64,000 nt of DNA from Sphingomonas sp. PP-CE-3A-406 (GCF_003688625.1 NZ_RCWY01000002.1:1054001-1118000); one strand, 5' to 3'. Shown: positions 1 to 8,672, numbered from the stretch's first letter. Made by a program: numbers and translations. The notes: generated by a model not told the origin, from the sequence alone.

Positions 1-568
1 ATTCCGCGGCGCCGATCGGATCGAGCCCGGCGGTCGGTTCGTCGAGGAAGAGAAGCTCGGGATCCAGCGCGATCGCCCGCGCGACGCCTGCGCGCTTGCG
101 CATGCCGCCGGACAGTTCGGACGGTTTCTTGAGACCGGCATCGTCCGGCAGCCCGGCGAGACGGATCTTCAGTTCGGCAAGGCCGCATATGAAGTCGGCG
201 GGGAACCGGGTATGCTCGATCAGCGGTGCCTCGACATTCTCCCGCACCGTCAGCGATGAAAACAGCGCGCCGTTCTGAAACATCACGCCGATCCGACTGA
301 CCACGGCAAGGCGACCGACATCGTCGTGAATGTCATAGCCAAGCACTTCGACCTTCCCTGCATCGGGGGTCTTCAGCCCGAGGATCGTTTCGAGAAGGAC
401 GGATTTCCCCGTTCCCGATCCACCGACTAGACCAATGATCTCGCCGCGCCTCACGTCGAGATCGAGGTTGTCGTGGATGACGGCCTTACCGAACGCCGTG
501 CGCAGGCCACGGACGCGAACGACGACGTCGTCGTGCCCATCGGAGGATGCTGGCGGGGCCGTCGTCAC
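1..568 (-). CDS. mlaF: MlaF-type ABC transporter ATP-binding protein, 3' end cut off by window
   Basis: ATPase of an Mla/Ttg2-like ABC system that moves phospholipids between outer and inner membranes. Visible in about 189 residues: Walker A GGSGTGKS, the signature LSGGMRKR and Walker B LLFLDEPTAGLD; the window ends just after Walker B, so H-loop and C-terminus are missing. I chose the GTG at 568-566 because it overlaps the TGA of the MlaE gene (GTGA), which implies translational coupling. An MlaD-type substrate-binding protein would be expected further left. The assignment to the Mla class rests on the pairing with an MlaE permease. Confidence 0.9.
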   Translation of the reverse strand, partial: MTTAPPASSDGHDDVVVRVRGLRTAFGKAVIHDNLDLDVRRGEIIGLVGGSGTGKSVLLETILGLKTPDAGKVEVLGYDIHDDVGRLAVVSRIGVMFQNGALFSSLTVRENVEAPLIEHTRFPADFICGLAELKIRLAGLPDDAGLKKPSELSGGMRKRAGVARAIALDPELLFLDEPTAGLDPIGAAE

Positions 569-1692
569 AGTCCGGCCTGCTTGAAGAGGACCGCGAACAG
601 AGCGTCGAACATGATGATCAGGAAGATCGATTGGACGACGGATCCGGTCACGTTGGCGCCCAGGCTCTCGACGTCGTCCTTCACTTCGAGCCCCTGGCGG
701 CAGCCGGTCGTTGCAATCGCAAGCGCAAATACCGGGACCTTGACCATGCCGACCCAGAATTGCTGGGCACCGACGGCATCCACGAGCCGCTGAAAGAAGA
801 AGCTTGGTTCGATCCCCATCATCGTTCGCGCCACCAGCATGCCACCGACGATACCGCCGAGGTCCGCAACCAGTGTCATCAGCGGCAGCATCAGCAGCGC
901 CGCCAGAACGCGGGGCACGACCAGAGCGTCGAAAATATCGACCCCCATCACCCGCATCGCGTCGATTTCGTGGTTCATCCGCATCGACCCGAGCTGCGCG
1001 GTGAAAGCCGACGCGGATCGTCCGGCGAACAGTATTGCAGCGATCACCGGTCCGAACTCGCGCAGGATACCGATGCCGACCAGCTCGACCGAATAGACCG
1101 CCACGCCGAGCGACTGGAGCATGGTACTGCCGACGAGCGCGAGCACGGCCCCGATAAAGAACGTCATGATCGCGGCGATCGGCAGACCACCCAGTCCGGC
1201 CTGTTCGATCGTGGCGACGAACGGCGTAAGGCGCAGCCGGTGAGGACGGACCAGTGTTCGGCCGAGGGCAACCACGAGTTGTCCGAAGAATGTCTGATTG
1301 CGGTAGGCGGTTTGCCCGATACCGATCGTCGCGCGCCCGATCCGATCGAAAATCTGCCTGAGTCCACCGGCGCGCGGCGCAGCCAGGGGAGGCTCTTCAA
1401 GCGCAGGACTGATGAGATCGGCAAGTGTCGCGAGGTCCGGTCGGAGCGATTGCGGGAGGTGAACCTTACGGACCAACCCCAGCGCCCGGACGATCGCGTA
1501 CGCGCCCGCAGTATCCAGACGGCCTAGGTCTTCAACGTCGATATCGACCTCGACATCGTCAGTCATGCCCGTGATATCGCGCCTTAGCCGGTCCGCGGCG
1601 TCGTTGAGCCGCATGGTGATCCAGTCGCCATGCAGGACCAACGAGCGCCGACCGTCGCGATCGTGCAATTCGAACGCCGCAGCGATGCTCAT
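565..1692 (-). CDS. mlaE: MlaE-type permease with N-terminal STAS domain
   Basis: Inner-membrane permease of the phospholipid-transport ABC system. The 375-residue product has an N-terminal STAS-like part (about 1-95, with VEDLGRLDTAGAYAIV) fused to the MlaE permease domain with about five to six hydrophobic segments and the family motif GREFGPVI-like stretch (GILREFGPVIAAILFAGR). The STAS domain is fused here, whereas in Escherichia coli it is the separate MlaB. I started at the ATG at 1692, where family similarity begins; the frame stays open upstream into the preceding gene but that part is low-quality shadow. It overlaps mlaF by 4 bp and lies 91 bp after the exporter operon on the same strand. 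Confidence 0.88.
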   Translation of the reverse strand: MSIAAAFELHDRDGRRSLVLHGDWITMRLNDAADRLRRDITGMTDDVEVDIDVEDLGRLDTAGAYAIVRALGLVRKVHLPQSLRPDLATLADLISPALEEPPLAAPRAGGLRQIFDRIGRATIGIGQTAYRNQTFFGQLVVALGRTLVRPHRLRLTPFVATIEQAGLGGLPIAAIMTFFIGAVLALVGSTMLQSLGVAVYSVELVGIGILREFGPVIAAILFAGRSASAFTAQLGSMRMNHEIDAMRVMGVDIFDALVVPRVLAALLMLPLMTLVADLGGIVGGMLVARTMMGIEPSFFFQRLVDAVGAQQFWVGMVKVPVFALAIATTGCRQGLEVKDDVESLGANVTGSVVQSIFLIIMFDALFAVLFKQAGL

Positions 1693-1783
1693 GATCGCAT
1701 GTCCTGCCCGCCGTCTGATCGTGCATCCGCCAAGGCGAGCTTGAGCGATACCAGGCGGCTTGAAGCGTGACGTCTCGGCCCGG

Positions 1784-3247
1784 TCACCGCGCGGCCCCGG
1801 CTGGTTCAGACCATCCCAGTCCCAGTGCCTTGTTGACCGCGATATAGCTGAGCGAAAGCTGCGCACGCGACTGCTGTACCGCGATCGTTGCTGCAAGGCG
1901 CTGACGCTCGATATCGAGCTGATCGATGACCGAACTTGTCCCCGCCTGAACACGCTGCGCGTTGAGCCGCTCGGACCGCATCGCAGTCGCCTCAGCGAGA
2001 ACCAGTTGCCGCAATTGCGCACGCGTGTTGCCAAAGCCGGACAGCGCATTCTCCGCATCCTGCAATGCCGCCAGCACGGTGCGGCGATACTTGGCATCGG
2101 CTCCATCACGTCGCGCCTCCGACGCCCTGGTCGCTGCACGGTTCTTACCGAAATCGAGGAAGGACCAACTCAGCGATGGCGCGAGCAGCGTGGTCAGATT
2201 GCCGGTATCGAAAACATCGCCGGGGCTGGTGCCGCCAAGTCCTAGAATACCTAGGAAGCGGATCCCCGGGAGCTCCTTCGCCTTGTAGACGCCGATCGCG
2301 GCGGTGCTTGCTGCCAGCTGGCGTTCGGCCGAACGGATGTCTGGCCGATGCGCGATCAGCGCGGCCGGGTTGCCGATCGCAACCTGCGCAGGCGGCAGCG
2401 GCACGGCGACGACCGGCGCAAGCGTTGCGTCGAGCGCACCGGGCGTCCGCCCCGTCAGCACCGCAAGCTGGTTCAGATATTCATCACGCTGCGTGCCGAG
2501 CGGTATCGCGTTGGCCTGCGTGCTTTCCAGTTGATTGCGCAACCGCTCGACGGCGAGCAGCGAGACGGTGCCCCCCGCATAGCGCACCTGCGCCAGTTCG
2601 ACCTGGCGTCGTTGCAGGGTTGTCGACGCGGCGTTCAGCCGGATCCTTGCCTGCACATCGCGCAGATTGACATAGGCCTGAGCAACCTGAGCGGACAGCG
2701 TCACCTGCGTATCCGCTAGATCGGCGCCGCGCGCGTCGATCGTCGCGCGTGACTGCTCGACCCCTCGCCGCCCGCCACCGAACAGATCGGGTTCCCACGA
2801 TGCATTGAGTCCAAGATTGTAAAAATCGAGGGTGTTCGATCCGCCCGATGCAGCCGTATCGGCGCTACTGCTCTGACCGATCCCGACTCCCGGCAGCGCC
2901 GCGTGAAGATATGTGGCGTTCGCGCTGACGCTGGGCAGTTGCGACGCGCGCTGCTGTTTGAGTTCGGCTTGCGCCTCCCGGATGCGCGCGGTTGCCTCTT
3001 CGATCGAAGGGCTATGCGCCAGCGCATCGTCGACCAGCACGTTCAGGGTTGGATCGGCCAGCGTCTCCCACCAACGGGCGAGACCCGGTGATGCCATCAG
3101 CATCGTGTCCTGCGCCCGCACAAAGGTGCCACGGGCGATGGCGTCCGCCGCGACGGCGGGGCGCCCGCTATAATCGGGGCCGACGGTACACCCCGTCAGC
3201 GCAATGCTGGTCACGAGGGAAACCAGAAAAGGCAGGGAATACCGCAT
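1784..3247 (-). CDS. OprM/NodT-family outer-membrane efflux lipoprotein
   Basis: TolC-like outer-membrane channel of a tripartite exporter. The 487-residue product begins with a lipoprotein signal ending in LTGC, followed by TVGPDY as in OprM/NodT proteins, then two alpha-helical repeats rich in Ala/Gln/Arg typical of the channel duplex. Its ATG overlaps the TGA of the MFS gene by one base (TGATG), so the three exporter genes form one coupled unit. A TTG one codon earlier is possible but unlikely. Substrate unknown; such systems export hydrophobic drugs, uncouplers or fatty acids. Confidence 0.9.
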   Translation of the reverse strand: MRYSLPFLVSLVTSIALTGCTVGPDYSGRPAVAADAIARGTFVRAQDTMLMASPGLARWWETLADPTLNVLVDDALAHSPSIEEATARIREAQAELKQQRASQLPSVSANATYLHAALPGVGIGQSSSADTAASGGSNTLDFYNLGLNASWEPDLFGGGRRGVEQSRATIDARGADLADTQVTLSAQVAQAYVNLRDVQARIRLNAASTTLQRRQVELAQVRYAGGTVSLLAVERLRNQLESTQANAIPLGTQRDEYLNQLAVLTGRTPGALDATLAPVVAVPLPPAQVAIGNPAALIAHRPDIRSAERQLAASTAAIGVYKAKELPGIRFLGILGLGGTSPGDVFDTGNLTTLLAPSLSWSFLDFGKNRAATRASEARRDGADAKYRRTVLAALQDAENALSGFGNTRAQLRQLVLAEATAMRSERLNAQRVQAGTSSVIDQLDIERQRLAATIAVQQSRAQLSLSYIAVNKALGLGWSEPAGAAR

Positions 3248-4821
3248 CAATGCACCATCGCCGGTTCGGCGTCCTTTGGCAGGGGCTTCAGGAACAGGAC
3301 GAGGGGCAATGCGGCGAGCGTACCGAGGCCCATGATCCAGAAAATGTCGTTATAGGCCATGATGGCCGCCTGGCCCTGAACCTGTTGGCCGAGGATGCGG
3401 AGTGCAGTCGACGTGTCACCCAACTGGCGCGACAATCCACCGACAAAGTCCTGCACCGCTGGGCCATTGGCGTTCAGCGACTCCTCAATCCGACGCGAAT
3501 GCAGCCATGTCCGCTGCTCCTGCAAGATCGAGATGCCCGCGAGTGCGAAGCTCCCGCCAAGGTTGCGCATCGCATTGAAAAGGCCGGAAGCATCGCCGGC
3601 ATCGTCGGGCGGCACTGCGCGCACGACCGCCTGGCTGAGAAAGAGCATGCCCAGGATCTGGCCTACGCCGCGCATCAACTGACTGATGGTAAAGTCGCCG
3701 CCCGACGACGACAACGTCAGGTTCGCGTCCATCAACGCAGAGGCCCCCATGATGGCCAGTCCGGCTCCGACCGCGAGCCGGATATCGACCCGGCTCAACA
3801 TCAGCGGCACGATCGCCATCATCAAAAGGCTTGGCACGCCCGACAGAAGCACCACCTTGCCGGACTGGAGCGCGTTGTAATTGGCGACCGACGACAGAAA
3901 CTGCGGGATCGCATAGGCGGTGCCGTACAGCACGATGCCGAGCACGACGCCCATCAGCGCCACCGAGCCGAATTGCCGATCGAGCAGCAGCTTGAGCTTG
4001 ATGATCGGGCGCTTCGCGGTTGCCTGCCCCCAGAACAGGAGCGCAAAGCCGATCAGCGTTGTCGCAAACATCGCCCGGATCATGCCGGAATCGAACCATT
4101 GCTCGCGCTGGCCGTCTTCGAGAAACACGGTAAGGCCTCCCAAGCCCAGCGCCAGGCCGGCGATGCCCTTCCAGTCCGCCTCACCGAACAGATGCAGCTT
4201 GGCCTTCTCGTGCGGCAAACCGATCAGCAGGAGCGTAACGAGCACGGCGCAGATCGGTACGTTGATGAAGAAGGCGTAATGCCAACTTATATTCTCGGTC
4301 AGCCAACCACCGATCAGCGGCCCGAGGACTGGCCCTAGAATAGCGGTCGCGCCGAATGCGGCGACGCCGACGGATTGCTGCGATCGCGGCAGACGTTGCG
4401 CGATAATCGCCTGCGCCGTCGGGATCATCGCGCCGCCCGTGAAGCCCTGTCCCACGCGTCCGACAATCATCATCCCTAGCGACGTAGAAACACCGCAGAT
4501 CACCGAGAACGCAGTGAACAAGCCCGCCGCGATGAGCAGGAACGTGCGCAGTCCCAGCATCCGTTCCAGCCATGCCGCCATCGGGATAATGATGATCTCC
4601 GATACGAGATAGGCTGTGGCGATCCACGTCCCCTCGGTGCCGCTGGCCCCGATCTCTCCCTGGATCGTCGGCAGCGACGAATTGACGATCGAGATGTCGA
4701 GCGTTGCCATGAACGCGCCGAGCGTGCCCGCCGCCACGGCGAGCCAGGCCGACAGGTCGGCGCGTTCGTCCGAACGACCGCCCGCGCGAGCGACGGATGG
4801 AGCGGATACCGCGCTGGTCAC
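3247..4821 (-). CDS. emrB: EmrB-type MFS drug exporter (DHA2 family)
   Basis: Proton-driven multidrug exporter of the 14-helix DHA2 branch. The 524-residue product carries the family motif in the first helix (ATLDISIVNSSLPTIQGEIG) and alternating hydrophobic segments to the C-terminus. The open frame continues to a GTG at 4887 inside emrA, but a GTG at 4821 lies two bases after the emrA stop and has AAGGA eight bases upstream, so I prefer it. It works with EmrA (adaptor) and the OprM-like channel encoded on either side. Confidence 0.9.
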   Translation of the reverse strand: MTSAVSAPSVARAGGRSDERADLSAWLAVAAGTLGAFMATLDISIVNSSLPTIQGEIGASGTEGTWIATAYLVSEIIIIPMAAWLERMLGLRTFLLIAAGLFTAFSVICGVSTSLGMMIVGRVGQGFTGGAMIPTAQAIIAQRLPRSQQSVGVAAFGATAILGPVLGPLIGGWLTENISWHYAFFINVPICAVLVTLLLIGLPHEKAKLHLFGEADWKGIAGLALGLGGLTVFLEDGQREQWFDSGMIRAMFATTLIGFALLFWGQATAKRPIIKLKLLLDRQFGSVALMGVVLGIVLYGTAYAIPQFLSSVANYNALQSGKVVLLSGVPSLLMMAIVPLMLSRVDIRLAVGAGLAIMGASALMDANLTLSSSGGDFTISQLMRGVGQILGMLFLSQAVVRAVPPDDAGDASGLFNAMRNLGGSFALAGISILQEQRTWLHSRRIEESLNANGPAVQDFVGGLSRQLGDTSTALRILGQQVQGQAAIMAYNDIFWIMGLGTLAALPLVLFLKPLPKDAEPAMVH

Positions 4822-4822
4822 C

Positions 4823-6007
4823 TCAGCGGTCCTTGCGGTCGAGCTGCTTTTGCTGGTCGCGGATCCGGTCGAGCTCACCCTTGGCACCGATCGTATCGAC
4901 CGTCACGACGACCGAGAGACCCGGCACGAGCAGGCGCTTGGCGGAGGGAGACGCTTCGATCGAGATACGCACCGGCACACGCTGCGTGATCTTGGTGAAG
5001 TTGCCTGTCGCGTTCTGCGGCGGCAGTAACGAGAATTGCGCCCCGGTCCCCGGCGATACGCTCTCGACCCTGCCCTTCAGCGCGATCCCGTCGATGGCAT
5101 CGACCTCGATCGAGACCGGCTGGCCCGGCCGCATCAGTGCAAGCTGCGTCTCCTTGAAATTGGCCGTGATATACATTCGGTCGAGCGGCACGATCGACAT
5201 GAGCCGCGTTCCAGCCTGGACATATTGGCCGACCGTGACGGTCTTGTCGCCAATCCGGCCGGCGGTAGCCGCGCGGATCAGCGTCGCGCCGACGTCGACA
5301 TCGGCCGCGTCGAGCTGCGCGCGCGCCGCCTGCCCCTGCGCGGTACCCTGTCGCACCTGGGACTGGATCGATGCCACGCGGCGCTGCTGCATCGTCAAAG
5401 CGGCCGCCTGCGCGCGCGCATCCTCAGCGGATTGACGCGCGGTCGCTTCGAGTTGAACCAATTGCTGCCGGCTCTCCGCACCCGACGCCGCAAGCGGCCG
5501 ATACCGGGCGACCTCCCCAGCGTCATAGGCCGCCTTGGAGCGCGCCGCCGCCAATTGGGCGCGGGCCTGATCGATCGTCGCATATTGCTCGCGGATCTGC
5601 GCACGAGCGTTGTCCGCCTGAGCTGCAGCCACGGCGATCTGCGCTTTGGCCTGAGCTGCTTGCGCCTCTGAGCTGCGGGAATCGATGCGCGCGAGCGGCT
5701 GTCCGGCCGTCACATCCTGATGATCGCGCACCAGCACCTCGGCAACATAGCCTGCAACCCGCGGCGACACCGTTACCATGTCGGCCATAACCTGCGCGTC
5801 GTTGGTATCTTGCAGATATTTCCCGGTTGATTCGTACCGCAGGTACCAGATGACCCCGACGACCAACACCGCCAGGCCCAGCACGGTCAGAATGATCTTC
5901 GCGCCCAGGCTCAGGCCTTTCTTCGCGCCTTCGTCGTCATGCTGCGCGCTCGCATCCTCGCCAAGCGTAGCGTCCGGCTCGCGGTGCGCGTCTTCATGCT
6001 CTGTCAC
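4823..6007 (-). CDS. emrA: EmrA/HlyD-family membrane fusion protein
   Basis: Periplasmic adaptor linking the MFS pump to the outer-membrane channel. In 394 residues: a cytoplasmic acidic N-terminus (1-30), one membrane helix (about 33-52, IILTVLGLAVLVVGVIWYL), a biotinyl-lipoyl half-motif (VSPRVAGYVAEVLVRDHQ), a long Ala/Gln-rich coiled coil, and a C-terminal beta-barrel part. The start is a GTG at 6007. It is the first gene of emrA-emrB-oprM and lies 92 bp after tetR, with a palindromic operator and a sigma-70-like promoter in the gap. Confidence 0.9.
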   Translation of the reverse strand: MTEHEDAHREPDATLGEDASAQHDDEGAKKGLSLGAKIILTVLGLAVLVVGVIWYLRYESTGKYLQDTNDAQVMADMVTVSPRVAGYVAEVLVRDHQDVTAGQPLARIDSRSSEAQAAQAKAQIAVAAAQADNARAQIREQYATIDQARAQLAAARSKAAYDAGEVARYRPLAASGAESRQQLVQLEATARQSAEDARAQAAALTMQQRRVASIQSQVRQGTAQGQAARAQLDAADVDVGATLIRAATAGRIGDKTVTVGQYVQAGTRLMSIVPLDRMYITANFKETQLALMRPGQPVSIEVDAIDGIALKGRVESVSPGTGAQFSLLPPQNATGNFTKITQRVPVRISIEASPSAKRLLVPGLSVVVTVDTIGAKGELDRIRDQQKQLDRKDR

Positions 6008-6056
6008 GGTCTGCCTCGTCGCTGCTCCGGCCGGGCCGGATGCCGGTGTCGAGGGC

Positions 6057-6093
6057 TACTTAAGACATTTTCCGCAAGCGGACAAGATGTCCG
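6057..6093 (-). promoter_or_regulatory. Candidate emrA promoter overlapped by a TetR operator
   Basis: Read on the minus strand, CGGACA-tct-TGTCCG (6093-6079) is a perfect 6-bp-arm palindrome with a 3-base centre. TTGTCC within it can serve as a -35 box; 17 bases later TAAGTA (6062-6057) is a good -10. A repressor bound to the palindrome would cover the -35. The same half-site recurs at 6782-6800 across the tetR gene, which supports a TetR operator. The promoter call is inference. Confidence 0.6.
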
Positions 6094-6099
6094 TTTACG

Positions 6100-6645
6100 T
6101 CAGCGAGGACGGAGTCCGTCGAGCAGAAGGTCCAGCGCATCGTTCAGATTGCGTAACGCCACCGCCTCATCGTCAAAATCATGGTAAACATTGCTCACCA
6201 TGCGCAGCGCGATGCTCAGTTTCCATCCGTCTGTGTCGCTGCCCACATCGCCGCTCGCTCTCGCGCGATCCGCCAGTGGCGCCAACGCCTGCGCCAATCG
6301 ATCACCCAATGCTCTGAAGGCCGCCATGTTCGCGGTATCGGCAACCAGATCCGCCGCGATACGGGCGTACAGGGAAGTGCCGCGGGCGGTTACCAGCGCA
6401 ACGTCTATCATCGACTTCCGCAGATCATGCCCTGCCGCCACGGTCTGCTGGATGCGTTCTATCTCCGACTCGAATATCGCCAGCGCAAGAGCTTCGCGGT
6501 CTTTGAAGTTACGATACAAGGTACCCCGGCCGACTCCCGCGCGCGTGGCAACTTCGTCAAGCGGGACCTTATAGCCACGCTCGGTAAAGATCTCTGCGCC
6601 CGCAGCGATCAGCGCGTCTCGCCGCACCTTCGCATCACGCCGCAT
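6100..6645 (-). CDS. TetR-family repressor, probably of the emrAB-oprM exporter
   Basis: One-component regulator of 181 residues. The N-terminal helix-turn-helix is clear (PLDEVATRAGVGRGTLYRNF followed by KDREALALAIFES); the C-terminal two thirds is the helical ligand-binding part. It lies immediately upstream of the exporter on the same strand, the usual arrangement for a local repressor released by the pump's substrate. Two copies of a CGGACA/TGTCCG palindrome flank it. Ligand unknown. Confidence 0.9.
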   Translation of the reverse strand: MRRDAKVRRDALIAAGAEIFTERGYKVPLDEVATRAGVGRGTLYRNFKDREALALAIFESEIERIQQTVAAGHDLRKSMIDVALVTARGTSLYARIAADLVADTANMAAFRALGDRLAQALAPLADRARASGDVGSDTDGWKLSIALRMVSNVYHDFDDEAVALRNLNDALDLLLDGLRPR

Positions 6646-6781
6646 CGAACGGCGAGCCTTCGCGACAGGAATGAGTCAACTTCGTCACTTCGAGCCTACC
6701 AAGATTGTCTCCTGCCATTTGCCACATTTATTCCAGAAATTGGGAACCATTGGTGGGCGCCGGTTTTATCACTCATCATAT

Positions 6782-6800
6782 ACCGGACACATTGTCCGGT
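6782..6800. promoter_or_regulatory. Candidate TetR operator in the tetR-sigma divergent region
   Basis: ACCGGACA-cat-TGTCCGGT, a perfect palindrome with 8-bp arms and a 3-base centre. It shares the core CGGACA-N3-TGTCCG with the site in front of emrA. It ends one base before an in-frame ATG (6802) of the sigma-factor gene and directly follows an AT-rich CATATA, so it would control the rightward transcript and possibly tetR (start at 6645). Confidence 0.6.
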
Positions 6801-6825
6801 TATGCGTCGATATCACAGGTCATCC

Positions 6826-7482
6826 ATGGCTTCTGCAACTACCGATATGCAAAGTTCTTTGCCCGTGTCCATTGCCAGCAGCGTTGCCGCTGCGAGCGCG
6901 ACGTTCGAGTCGTCGTTGATCGCAATCAGCCCGCGGTTACAGCGCTACGCCCGGTCGCTCGCACAGAATGCCGATGCGGCGGAAGATCTGGTGCAGGAGA
7001 CGCTGCTGCGCGCATGGAAAGCGCGGGCGCAGTTCGTCCCGGACACAAGCCTGAGCGCATGGACCTTCACGATTATGCGCAACCTGTTTTTCTCCGCACG
7101 CCGTCGCGACCGATTCCATGGGCCATATGACGAAGTTTCGTCGCAAGCTATCATTGCCACCGGTAGCAACCAAGACAATGTAGTCGACCTTGCGAAAGTA
7201 ACGGCGGCGATGGCATTATTACCGGAAGGGCAGCGGCAAGCACTCCATCTCGTCGCTATTGCCGGAATGACACCCGATGAGGCTGCCGACCGGATTGGGT
7301 CTCCAGTCGGGACGGTAAAAAGCAGGGTGTCGCGCGCCCGAACGAACCTGAAACTGCTATTGAGCCCTCAATCTTCGCGTTCGTCGGCGGTAGTCGGGAG
7401 ATTACCTGTTATTGCGACCCAGCAGCGTATGGTCGTCAGAAAGAAGCGGAATTTTAAGGATCGCTCCTTGGTGATTGGTTAG
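6826..7482 (+). CDS. ECF-family RNA polymerase sigma factor, EcfG-like
   Basis: Alternative sigma factor of 218 residues. Region 2 is clear (LQRYARSLAQNADAAEDLVQ, then LLRAWKARAQF and an AWTFTIMRNLFF helix), as is region 4 (ALLPEGQRQALHLVAIAGMT and GTVKSRVSRARTNL). These motifs resemble the EcfG group that runs the general stress response in alphaproteobacteria, but the usual NepR/PhyR partners are not next to it. Starts at 6802 (MRRYHRSS) and 6826 are both possible; neither has a strong ribosome site. It diverges from tetR, with the operator palindrome in between. Confidence 0.85.
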   Translation: MASATTDMQSSLPVSIASSVAAASATFESSLIAISPRLQRYARSLAQNADAAEDLVQETLLRAWKARAQFVPDTSLSAWTFTIMRNLFFSARRRDRFHGPYDEVSSQAIIATGSNQDNVVDLAKVTAAMALLPEGQRQALHLVAIAGMTPDEAADRIGSPVGTVKSRVSRARTNLKLLLSPQSSRSSAVVGRLPVIATQQRMVVRKKRNFKDRSLVIG

Positions 7483-7664
7483 GATTCTGCAGCGCCTCCG
7501 GTACCTTGCCGGGCAAAATTGGCACCTGAGTAGGGCCGGCGGATGGTTCCCAGATCTGCGAAGCGGGTTGCTGCCGTCTCCGGCATGCCCGTAGCATCGG
7601 CTCGCCCGTCGAATGAATAGAGCACGCCTGTCAATAGGAGCAAGGTGATGCGCATCATGCCCAT
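7479..7664 (-). CDS. Hypothetical small secreted protein
   Basis: An open frame of 61 residues with a short hydrophobic N-terminus (ITLLLLTGVLYSF) that could be a signal sequence, followed by a polar tail ending in ANFARQGTGGAAES. A GAGGAC lies about 12 bases before the ATG. It converges on the sigma gene and the two stop codons overlap by a few bases. I do not recognise it; it is plausible but could be a chance frame. Confidence 0.35.
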   Translation of the reverse strand: MGMMRITLLLLTGVLYSFDGRADATGMPETAATRFADLGTIRRPYSGANFARQGTGGAAES

Positions 7665-7667
7665 CAC

Positions 7668-8216
7668 CGGGTGGTGTCCTCGATGGTTCCAGCTGCTGCC
7701 AACCCTGTTGCGCCGCTGTCAAAGCGAGCACCCAGGCACCTCCGCACCGCGCCGCTCGCGCGTACGACCGTCACCACCGCTGCGGCGCCGCGAACGTAAA
7801 AGGGTGCGCTGAGCCTCGACTTCGCGGATACGCAGGTCCTGCACCATCTGAATGGTGAACGAACGGCGGCTTAGCCGATTCCACTGCTCCAAACCGGACA
7901 GTCCGGTTTCCACCAATTTTAATGTGGCTGCAGTACGAGCCCGGGATAAACGAACCCGTAGGTGGCGGTTAGGCAGATCGGATTCCAGACTAATACGCCA
8001 TCTGTTCGTCGTGTGGGTTTCGTCGATAAGAGGCTACCCCTTTATGATAGGAATCGCTACGACCTCCATTCTGACGCTTCTTGTGTAGTCCTTGGGTAGG
8101 CAATGTTCACGCTTGAAGCATGCTACAAAGCATCGCTCCGATCCTTTATCTCTTATTGAGTCGGGCGCTACGATAGCCCCTTCGCCACTTCTTGCTTACG
8201 CTTCATCGGAGCAAAC
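7668..8216. other. 549-bp stretch without a supportable gene
   Basis: The only open frame of note (7719-7916, minus) begins beside the palindrome at 7891-7909 and encodes an Arg-rich 65-residue peptide without recognisable features. Base composition is less G+C-biased than the flanks and codon periodicity is weak. It probably marks the left part of the accessory patch that ends at tRNA-Thr. Confidence 0.5.
7891..7909. repeat. Perfect 19-bp palindrome
   Basis: AAACCGGAC-a-GTCCGGTTT: 9-bp arms around one base. The half-site resembles the TetR operator half-site, but the spacing between CCGGAC and GTCCGG is 1 rather than 5 bases, so it is not the same operator geometry. It stands alone in non-coding DNA. 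Confidence 0.6.
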
Positions 8217-8405
8217 CTACGTCGCCAGCTTCTCGCGAACGATAAGGCGGATAGCTTCCGGTCGCGAAGGCCGCGGTTCGTGCAGATCAATCCAGTCGTC
8301 GAGCGCTGCCAGCTGCTCCGGCTGTAGGCGAACGTTGATCGAGACGCCTAAGCCCGTGGCAGGGCGTCCCCTCTTTTTTGCGGTGCCGTTAATTGACATG
8401 ATCAT
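8217..8405 (-). CDS. Ribbon-helix-helix DNA-binding protein
   Basis: A 62-residue basic protein with a short lysine/arginine arm (KKRGRPATG), a beta-strand (VSINVRLQP) and two helices ending in RPSRPEAIRLIVREKLAT, the pattern of CopG/Arc-type repressors and RHH antitoxins. Starts at 8405 and 8399 are both possible. It diverges from the short-ORF train beginning at 8493, with about 87 bp between, so it may repress that operon. No toxin-like partner is recognisable. Confidence 0.7.
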   Translation of the reverse strand: MIMSINGTAKKRGRPATGLGVSINVRLQPEQLAALDDWIDLHEPRPSRPEAIRLIVREKLAT

Positions 8406-8492
8406 ATTACGGTGCCACTAAAGGCGAGCCGACGCAAGGCTCCTACACCACGCGACGGCTCTAACCAAAACCGATCTTAAGGGAGATCGATA

Positions 8493-8672
8493 ATGGCTGT
8501 TCAGGCCTTAATGCCAGCCGCGTCGCTGGCCAATACCGATCGCACCCATTCAAAACTCGCGCTGGCACGATTCATCACCGCAGCCACGGGACACGATGCC
8601 GTCCATTGCCCTTCCTCCACCGATAGCAAGCTTGCCGCGGGCATCTCGCGAATTTTGCCAGGGCTCAGATGA
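8493..8672 (+). CDS. Unknown 59-residue protein, first gene of the integrase train
   Basis: Starts at an ATG with a strong ribosome site (AAGGGAG, 7 bases upstream). The product begins MAVQALMPAASLANTD and ends ISRILPGLR. Its TGA overlaps the next ATG (ATGA at 8669-8672), which argues that both are translated. No family recognised. Position and polarity tie it to the downstream tyrosine recombinase. Confidence 0.5.
   Translation: MAVQALMPAASLANTDRTHSKLALARFITAATGHDAVHCPSSTDSKLAAGISRILPGLR

Noticed and set aside
547..1527. Long plus-strand open frame opposite mlaE
   Set aside because: It is antisense to a gene with clear family motifs and its translation is Arg/His/Asp-rich shadow typical of high-GC DNA.
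6749..6775. GGAAC followed about 15 bases later by GTT upstream of the sigma gene, reminiscent of an EcfG promoter
   Set aside because: The spacing is shorter than the accepted EcfG consensus, so autoregulation cannot be claimed.
7719..7916. 65-residue minus-strand frame starting beside the 7891 palindrome
   Set aside because: Arg-rich, no ribosome site, no recognisable pattern; I could not separate it from chance.
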